Shown here: positions 57,492 through 64,000 of the stretch, one piece after another
Numbering within the stretch: position 1 is the first letter of the stretch
How the letters are laid out: every line of letters begins with the position of its first letter
Source: Pristionchus mayeri
Lineage: Eukaryota; Nematoda; Chromadorea; Rhabditida; Neodiplogasteridae
Reading direction: 5' to 3'
Assembly (NCBI GenBank): GCA_036245805.1
Contig: BTRK01000006.1
Coordinates: 51,701,257 to 51,765,256 of the forward strand
Length of the DNA: 64,000 nt
Position numbers and translations under genes: made by a program
The notes under the pieces: generated by a model
Told to the model about the DNA's origin: nothing
The model's database searches: none
Seen by the model: the letters and a program-made list of their open reading frames with translations, nothing else

Positions 57492-58639
57492 TACATAGTT
57501 CGTTTGTCTTAACATGGGGATGTAGACATCGCTACTCAGTACGGAGATCTAGGACTTGTAATATTTTTTGAAGAAAATGCAATTATCTGTGGCACTCAGT
57601 AGGGAGAATTTGAACATAGTGCAATTTTTGAGTGAAACATGTTTTGGTACGTATCTCCTCTCCAACTTATTGAAATGAAAGAACTTATACCACTTTTGGA
57701 TACCTCTCCAGTAGGTCTCCAACAATGACTCAGGGGTACGAAACCCTGAAGTTAGCCGTTTTCGAGATATGGAGTAAAAACCCTTTTCAGTGGATCTCAC
57801 ACAGATAATTGAATTTTCTTCAAAAAATAATACAAGTCCTAGATCTCCGTACTGAGTAGCGATGTCTACATCCCCATGTTAAGACAAACGAACTATGTAC
57901 ATAAGTCATTTCAAGGTGGGGAATCCAATCCTAAAAATCGAGAAGATACAATATTATAGTGGACTTTTGGGACCATTTCACCTCAAATTTCTGAAGAACC
58001 GCTCAATACAACTAGTTTTTACTCCATCTCGAAAACGGCTAACTTCAGGGTTTCGTACCCCTGAGTCATTGTTGGAGACCTACTGGAGAGGTATCCAAAA
58101 GTGGTATAAGTTCTTTCATTTGCATAAGTTGGTGAGGAGATACGTACCAAAACATGTTTCATTCAAAAATTGCACTATGTTCAAATTCTCCCCACTGAGT
58201 GCCGCTAAGTACCTCGACCTACGACGAACAATGAACTATGTACGTACCAAATTTCGGCGATGGGGAATCCGAATCAAGAATAAAAAATCGAGATGTTTTG
58301 ATCAGAAAAGGTAGAAAATTAGCATATTATGATGAGAAAACCGGTTTTTTGCATGAAACTATGTAAAGACGTCATTTCCGCATGGAGCGTAAGATAACTT
58401 ATATGTAGATTTCTCTATTACGAGTCGATTGGAAAAAATCCGCTCTCTGTAGGTCAAAAACTGACTGAGAAAAGGCCTTCCAACGCGGTAGGTCATAACT
58501 CCGTTCAACATGCAAATTTCGAGGAATGAAGTGGATAGGCGTTCTCCCCGCCCTCACTTTGGTACGTCTCACGTTTACAGCGAAATCCTTATTCAAAAAA
58601 TTTTTTGTCGCATCGGTTCCTGCATTTTTACAGGAGATC

Positions 58640-59965
58640 TGTGATAATATTTGTTTTAAAAATCTCTGAAATATTATCATTAACACTTGCTTATCAGTGT
58701 TCTGCCGTGAGCCGTTTCTCGGAGACGATACATTAGTATTAGCTATAATAGCATTTCAGAGAGGACCGCGGTGATGTGGAAATGCAAGTGCTGCAAATCA
58801 AGAGGGATAAATGGATCACACCCAACCAATCCCTGAACAGCCTCGATCATCAATGATTTCATATCTCTTTTGTGAAACATGTTAGAATATTTTTATTTTA
58901 GTGCTTGCCAGTTAGCTCGAATATATATATTGTGCGCTTGCTCCCTTCTCAGTCGTATTGCTAGAGAGGAGCAGGGAAGATAGTTAGTGGCCTACCATTC
59001 ACATAAGGGGAACTCCGCCGGAGCGGAAATTTGAAAGAGGAGGGTCGACGCATTGTGGCATGGCTCTGCCAACGAACTATACAACTGCACTTATCATGTT
59101 ACCTTTCGTTTTCGTTTTTTTATTACATATTACAATAATCGAGCATTGCAATCATCAGATAAATTTACTATTATAAATTAGATGTTGGTACCCGTATCTC
59201 TCTGATATGTTGTACTCAATTCCTCTTTGGACTAGGGTTGTCCTCGTGGTATACGGTTTCCACATTCCACATTCTATATCGGCAATCTGATCGTGAAAGC
59301 AAAATCAGAGTGAAGAGTAATCTCCCATGACGCCAACCCCACTTAGGACGTTTTTCCCACCTGGAGGGGAAATGAATCAGACTGCTCGTACTGTTCCCTG
59401 CAGCATCGATTCCCCTCTCTCCTTCTGTGATTCATTTCGCCCCTCCAGCTTCTTCCCCTCGCCTTTGTACAACACCGCTGACCGCCCCTTCCCAAATGCT
59501 AACTGTTAGCATCATTTCAGCTCATAATGTAATTGCAAATTAGCAATGCACCATCGATTTATGTCGAATCTGTGATTCATTTCACCCCTCCCGATCCTTT
59601 ACTCGCCTTTGTGCAACTGACCACTTCCAGATGCGAAATATTAGAAAATGTTTATAATTTTGTTTGTGTGCAAATTTATTTTAAAAAATATAAGTAGACT
59701 ATTCTGACGTATTTTCGATATGGCCACGATCAAATTTCAATAATAACCATCACTTCCCAGATGCGAATTTGCCTTTTCCACGTCGTCTTCCTGTTAGTTC
59801 ATTCCCCTCGATCGCAATCTCTCGATGATGAGCAACCGACCGATTTGTCACGTAATATGACGTTAGATATCGAATTTAGGATCGCAGTTTCTTAACATTT
59901 TTCTCATTCTCTTGACCGGATAATAGGGAGTGAGTGAAATTTGGTGGTCCGACTTTCAAATTCTA
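58640..59965. other. Intergenic stretch with diverged pyrimidine-rich repeat
   Basis: Near 59425, 59567 and 59756 a diverged unit recurs (TGTGATTCATTTCGCCCCTC.., CTCGCCTTTGTACAAC.., TTCCCAAATGC). A 60-codon Pro/Ser-rich frame at 59327-59509 overlaps it. The missing upstream exons of gene B should lie here or just before, but none could be supported. Confidence 0.5.
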
Positions 59966-60153
59966 GGCACTAGGTTAGATGATCACCGTCGGATGATAAC
60001 CTACTGGATGATAGCCATAAAATGAACCCGTCTGTAGAACTTTCCCAGTATCATTTTTGACACTTTGGGAACACTGTGAAAGTACCGAAGGGTCCAATTT
60101 TTGGTTATCATCCAGTAGGTTATCATCCGACTGTGATCATCCATTCTAGTGCC
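59966..60153. mobile_element. hAT-type MITE with 8-bp target duplication
   Basis: GGCACTAGGTTAGATGATCA faces TGATCATCCATTCTAGTGCC, and both flanks carry AAATTCTA (59958-59965, 60154-60161). At 188 bp, it is the best preserved copy of the local family. It inserted in the intron about 22 bp before the acceptor of the first recognised exon of gene B. Confidence 0.92.
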
Positions 60154-60175
60154 AAATTCTACCATCAACATTTAG

Positions 60176-60753
60176 AGCAACCGGAAATTGCTTCGGCTGC
60201 CTACGAAAAGCTCGAAGTATGCACTGAAAGCTGCAGTGTTGCCTGCACCGACACTACGGTATGTCGATCTTTAATCTTCAACCATAATTATTGATTTTTC
60301 TAAATCAGATAAATTGGGAGGACGGATCGGCGCGTAATATGTACTACTGCGCGATCAAAAAATATGAAATTGAGGTATTCGAAAAGAGATCAGACATTAG
60401 CTTCCAAACCGGTTTCACCGTTGTAAATGGCTCTTGAAACCGGCTTCAAGTCAGCTAAAATCTCCGTTTTGTCATCACTAATTCTGACAGTAGCGTAATT
60501 ACAGGGTGAATCGGCGATAACAGCCATTGTCGCCAGTCCCTTCATTTTCTTGCTTATTCTAATAATTTCCATCTCGCTTCTAACCTTCATCTTGATCACG
60601 ATAATCTTCGTTTGCTGCATGTGCTGCAAGTTTGTGGACAATTTATTGATTTTCAATGGCGTCCTTTTATAAAAAAAATTTCGAAAAATATTCAGGAAAC
60701 GACGATTGGAGGAGCAAATATTTGACGAGCCAGGACGAATCGTTTGCGATTGA
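60176..60753 (+). CDS. Single-pass membrane protein with CX3CX3CX17C ectodomain (gene B), 5' end not found
   Basis: Four exons in phase. The first recognised exon (acceptor ATTTAG at 60175) encodes AAYEKLEVCTESCSVACTDTT. The next gives NWEDGSARNMYYCAIKKYEIE. A TM exon follows (PFIFLLILIISISLLTFILI, ending CCMCCK), then a tail RRLEEQIFDEPGRIVCD with TGA at 60751-60753. Cysteine spacing C-x3-C-x3-C-x17-C, the E/D-G-S within the spacer, the K-Y..IE after the fourth Cys and intron phases 0, 0, 2 all match gene A at 53037. The juxtamembrane CCMCC could be palmitoylated. Upstream exons, including any signal peptide, remain unidentified, and a MITE sits directly before this exon. Confidence 0.72.
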
Positions 60754-60774
60754 GTGATTCTGTGATTGGAGCAA

Positions 60775-60870
60775 TGGTCTGACTCTCCAAATGTCGCACA
60801 CTCTCTCGCCGGTTAGAGAAAGAGAGAGAGCTTGAGATTTGGAGAGAGTCAGACGATTACTCTGTGATTG
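60775..60870. repeat. CTCTCTC..GAGAGAG foldback unit
   Basis: GGTCTGACTCTCCAAATGTC and GATTTGGAGAGAGTCAGACG form the outer arms; the core is CACACTCTCTCGCCGGTTAG. It belongs to the same family as 26025-26105. It lies just after gene B. Confidence 0.7.
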
Positions 60871-61229
60871 GTCTAAGAAATATTATTTGTCAAACTAGAG
60901 GCATTGCCATAAAGTTCCCATGGTAGTAACTCCGTTCGCTTAATTTACTGTTAGACTGGATACAATTGTACACAATAAAGAGAGTTTATACACTCGGATG
61001 AGTATACAAATTGTGTTTGCGGCAAGGACAACGGAAAAAAAAGAGATCAATGATTTTCAAAAACATTGCAATCACAAGTCAAGAATATTAATCATGATCA
61101 ATTTGCTGACATACGTAGGTAATACGATATCACATTTTTGTATTGCATAGGCATACGCTGGAATAAAAGGACCATGAGAATGAGTGAGATCGAAAGATTG
61201 GGGAAATACAGAATAAATTTGAAAATCGC

Positions 61230-62391
61230 CTATTCGGTGATTATCTCCGAGGCACTTATTAGCTCTTCTTCCATCAAGACTGTCTCTCCTCGAGTGGCCT
61301 GTAGAGTTCGAAATTACGATAATTATCGCTTAATTATGCATATTCCGGTCGAGTAGCAGGAGAGTGTATAGAATTAAGAGAAAACTTTCGGTTTATCGTT
61401 TCTCTACTAACCTTGCGTAGTTTGGATCGGAGTACGAGACGAAAGCGAGTATCTTTGACGAGAAGACCCACGAAGAGCACCAGACAGAAGGCGTCCCCTC
61501 GCGAGAAGAAGGCGTCCCAGAGGTACGAGTGCCAGCTCTCGGCTGAAATATGTGTTCGTTATTGTTTATTAACCAACGCTTTCGTGGAGCTGGAGTGACG
61601 CGATGAGGAGGTTAGGTGGTATCTTGCCCCGGGAGCGCTTGTGGGAAAATAGGGAAATTTGTTCAATGATGTGCTTGTGACATTTTATTCCATCACACTT
61701 CTCAACAGATCGAATTTGGTTGGCCATCGTTGATGCTGGTTTGCATGGTTCTGGCGAAAGTGCATGACCTACCGGCTGTCCTACCGTACCCAGTGTGTCA
61801 TACTGTAATAAGAATCTGGATAATGGATCTCTGATTGTGATAAAGTGTGCCTGATTGAAAATGCAAACGCATTGTCGAGTATTCTGGGAGTGAGGCTGCA
61901 TTCACTATCTGGCTATTTGCCTCTATTTTCAGAGAATCACATGCGGAAATTGCAAAAGAATGCCCAACTAATGGCTATTCTGATTACGCAGCATTCCACA
62001 TGCCAAACGACGCAATGCACCTCTATTTTCAGACATTGTTATCGTGCAAGTTCGCAGGCTCGGACCGGTAATCGAACCCAAGTCTTCCGGCTACAAGGCA
62101 GATGCCATAGACAAATGTCTCTCAATCTCAGAGCAGATGCATCGGCCCGGCCGGTCTAGTGGTCTAGTGATTATTACTTTCAGGTTTATTGTCACATACT
62201 TTGCAGCAAATTGAACCAAAAAATACTTTTTTCAGATCAGTGGTTAGTAATTTCGAATAGAATATGCATTTAAAAAAACGTACGTTTTCTCCTTCCGGTG
62301 TCGAAGTCGGTAATCCAGAAATCGGCGAATACGTAGGGGAACGTAGAGATGCTGAAGACGAGCAGAGCGAGGGGCACCACACGATGTACTC
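61230..62391 (-). CDS. 7TM GPCR-like receptor, C-terminal part
   Basis: Three minus-strand exons agree in phase. The first (62391-62288) encodes VHRVVPLALLVFSISTFPYV and FADFWITDFDTGRRK (TM6 and loop). The second (near 61535-61412) encodes WHSYLWDAFFSRGDAFCLVL, FVGLLVKDTRFRLVL and RSKLRK (TM7 and the basic start of the tail). The third (61300-61230) encodes a tail TRGETVLMEEELISASEIIT with TAG at 61230. Upstream exons would lie beyond the palindrome at 62507-63954, outside or near the window edge. The subfamily cannot be fixed from two helices. Confidence 0.6.
62055..62135 (-). pseudogene. tRNA-like relic
   Basis: On the minus strand GGTTCGATTAC (box B-like) is preceded by GCCTTGTAGCCGG, which could be an anticodon arm with TGT, and followed by CCGGTCCGAGCC. 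The 5' acceptor half and box A are not convincing. It is a probable degenerate tRNA-Thr-like sequence in the receptor intron. Confidence 0.35.
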
Positions 62392-62488
62392 CTGATCATT
62401 GATATTTGAATGTTTCAGTAGATTACGGTAGATGAGTAATCGCGCCATAAACTGAGAGGAACCACTCGGTGAGCATGTGATGTTTGGG

Positions 62489-62504
62489 CACTAGGTCGGA
62501 TGTG
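62489..62504 (+). mobile_element. hAT-type MITE left end
   Basis: GGCACTAGGTCGGATG matches the family terminus and is cut off by the palindromic element that begins at 62507, suggesting the latter inserted into a MITE. Confidence 0.55.
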
Positions 62505-62506
62505 TA

Positions 62507-63954
62507 CAGTCGCGCCGGAAAGTATCCGTACGATTTGAAGTTTTGCCATAACTTTTGTTCTAGATTAGATCTAATTCCGAAATTTTGCAGATATGTAGCA
62601 AATTCATCGAGGATTACGATACACATATTTCGGTTCCACAAACATTTTTTTAAGATTGCATAGTGATTACGAAATCGAATGTCACTTTTTCAAACATGCA
62701 TTATTCTTACACAGATTTTTACCAGCTGGCCAAACTTTCTGACGTTGGAGATAGGACCGAGGCCTAACCAGAATAAATTTTTGAAGTTGCTGCTCAGTCG
62801 CACATTCGCTGTAGCCGTCCTGCAAAAACGGGGTCTAAAATTCTGAACTCTGCTTCCAGAGTAGTTAGAGACCCGTTCAAAGCGTCAAAATGATCGTCAT
62901 CATGAGTCCAGATGATCCTGAGAATATGAAAACAATATCTCAATATTTGCCCTCAGGGCATGAAAAAATCACTTTTTCACATGGGCACTTTTTGGAGGTT
63001 CATAACTTTTCGGGAAATGCATATTAAAATCTGATTTTTGCTTAGTCATGTTCACAATGTCCTAGATATGTTATTTCCAATTTTTTAGAGTGTTTAGATA
63101 TCTTTCCTGGCCGCGGCGATCGTCTTTCGGAGGTGCACCGTGGCCCTGAGTACATGGCCCTCCGAAAAAAAGTTTGTGGAAAAGTTAAGGAAACCATTTG
63201 TTATTGTGTGTACAAGTCCATCATGTTCTGGAGAACTGATTTCCAACTTTTTGAAATGTTTTATTAACTTTGGGTAAAGTTGGAGATTGAGTGCTGACGA
63301 AAATTGTGGATCGGGGACTCGATAGTGCCTCCGAAAACCGATCGCGGTGGACAAAAAAGATATCCAAACGCTCTAAAAAGTTGGAAATCATATATCTAGG
63401 ACATTGTGCGCATGACTAAGCAAAAATCAGATTTTAATATGCATTTCCCGAAAAGTTATGAACCTCCAAAAAGTGCCCATGTGAAAAAGAGATTTTTTCA
63501 TGCCCTGAGGGCAAATATTGAGATATTGTTTTCATATTCTCAGGATCATCTGGACTCATGATGACGATCATTTTGACGCTTTGAACGGGTCTCTAACTAC
63601 TCTGGAAGCAGAGTTCAGAATTTTAGACCCCGTTTTTGCAGGACGGCTACAGCGAATGTGCGACTGAGCAGCAACTTCAAAAATTTATTCTGGTTAGGCC
63701 TCGGTCCTATCTCCAACGTCAGAAAGTTTGGCCAGCTGGTAAAAATCTGTGTAAGAATAATGCATGTTTGAAAAAGTGACATTCGATTTCGTAATCACTA
63801 TGCAATCTTAAAAAAATGTTTGTGGAACCGAAATATGTGTATCGTAATCCTCGATGAATTTGCTACATATCTGCAAAATTTCGGAATTAGATCTAATCTA
63901 GAACAAAAGTTATGGCAAAACTTCAAATCGTACGGATACTTTCCGGCGCGACTG
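62507..63954. mobile_element. Foldback transposon, 1.45 kb, TA-flanked
   Basis: CAGTCGCGCCGGAAAGTATC at the left and GATACTTTCCGGCGCGACTG at the right, flanked by TA, head arms of about 600 bp that are almost identical (for example GACCCGTTCAAAGCGTCAAA and its complement). The unpaired centre is roughly 63110-63350. TIR style and TA duplication point to Tc1/mariner; the near-complete palindrome recalls C. elegans Tc4. No transposase frame. The high arm identity suggests it is young. Confidence 0.85.
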
Positions 63955-64000
63955 TAGGTTATTTTTTTCTCTCACATTTTCAAAAAGTCTTCTGTGAACT

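Larger units (their letters stand above)
54419..58639. mobile_element. Foldback element, 4.2 kb, with nested insertions
   Basis: GATCTCCTGTGAAAATGCAGG at the left faces CTGCATTTTTACAGGAGATC at the right. The arms continue inward through TTTCGCTGTAAACGTGAGAC and AAAGTGAGGGCGGGGAGAAC and their complements to the insertion point of a mariner-type element (55142-57491). Removing that insertion leaves an element of about 1.87 kb with a central hairpin at 57493-57900 (AACATGGGGATGTAGACATC / complement). Open frames of 60 to 140 codons appear in both arms because the arms are copies; I do not call them genes. Resembles Tc4-type foldback elements in design. Confidence 0.8.

Noticed and set aside
54479..58686. 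Repeated frames in both arms of the 4.2 kb element
   Set aside because: The same translation appears in both arms because the arms are inverted copies; no transposase motif, and the conserved frame proves nothing about coding.

Overview
This is eukaryotic DNA, almost certainly from a free-living rhabditine nematode. The support is many short introns with GT..TTTCAG borders, nematode-only chemoreceptor families (Sre- and Srv/Srg-like), an Argonaute, a CYP2-clan P450, and a heavy load of mariner, hAT-type and RTE elements. The TACGGTAG/CTACCGTA word scattered through introns and intergenic DNA would fit a diplogastrid such as Pristionchus, but I cannot prove the species. All gene models were spliced by eye from the bases; most exon joins agree in phase, and doubtful joins are flagged.

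Layout. 0-6.3 kb: TACGGTAG repeats, a small membrane protein (+) and an Sre-like chemoreceptor (+). 6.3-12.9 kb: a SUV39-type gene (-) with AT-hooks, a probable chromodomain, and pre-SET/SET/post-SET, carrying a dead mariner in an intron. 12.9-16.2 kb: purine-rich and repeat-bearing intergenic DNA. 16.2-18.3 kb: Srv-like receptor (+). 18.6-25.7 kb: Argonaute (-) with at least three transposons and no recognisable central PIWI exons. 26.9-31.4 kb: complete cytochrome P450 (+) with an antisense tRNA-Thr in an intron. 31.9-34.2 kb: an inverted-repeat element bordered by GGACCCCGAT arrays. 34.7-38.2 kb: two divergent 7TM receptor genes, one with an RTE retrotransposon in its last codons. 40.4-41.2 kb: small secreted protein (+). 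42.0-43.4 kb: endonuclease/exonuclease/phosphatase-fold gene (-). 43.9-51.8 kb: glycine-zipper protein gene (-) with a 5.9 kb palindrome in one intron. 53.0-60.8 kb: two paralogous single-pass membrane proteins (+) with a CX3CX3CX17C ectodomain, separated by a 4.2 kb nested foldback element. 61.2-62.4 kb: the 3' part of another 7TM gene (-), followed by a 1.45 kb palindromic element to the window end.

There is no operon or pathway here. The window reads as a fast-evolving, chemoreceptor-rich, transposon-rich region. The most striking points are the gutted Argonaute, the SET protein with three altered cofactor-motif residues, the CX3CX3CX17C gene pair, and large palindromes, one of which contains a repeated unit headed by a tRNA-like Pol III promoter.
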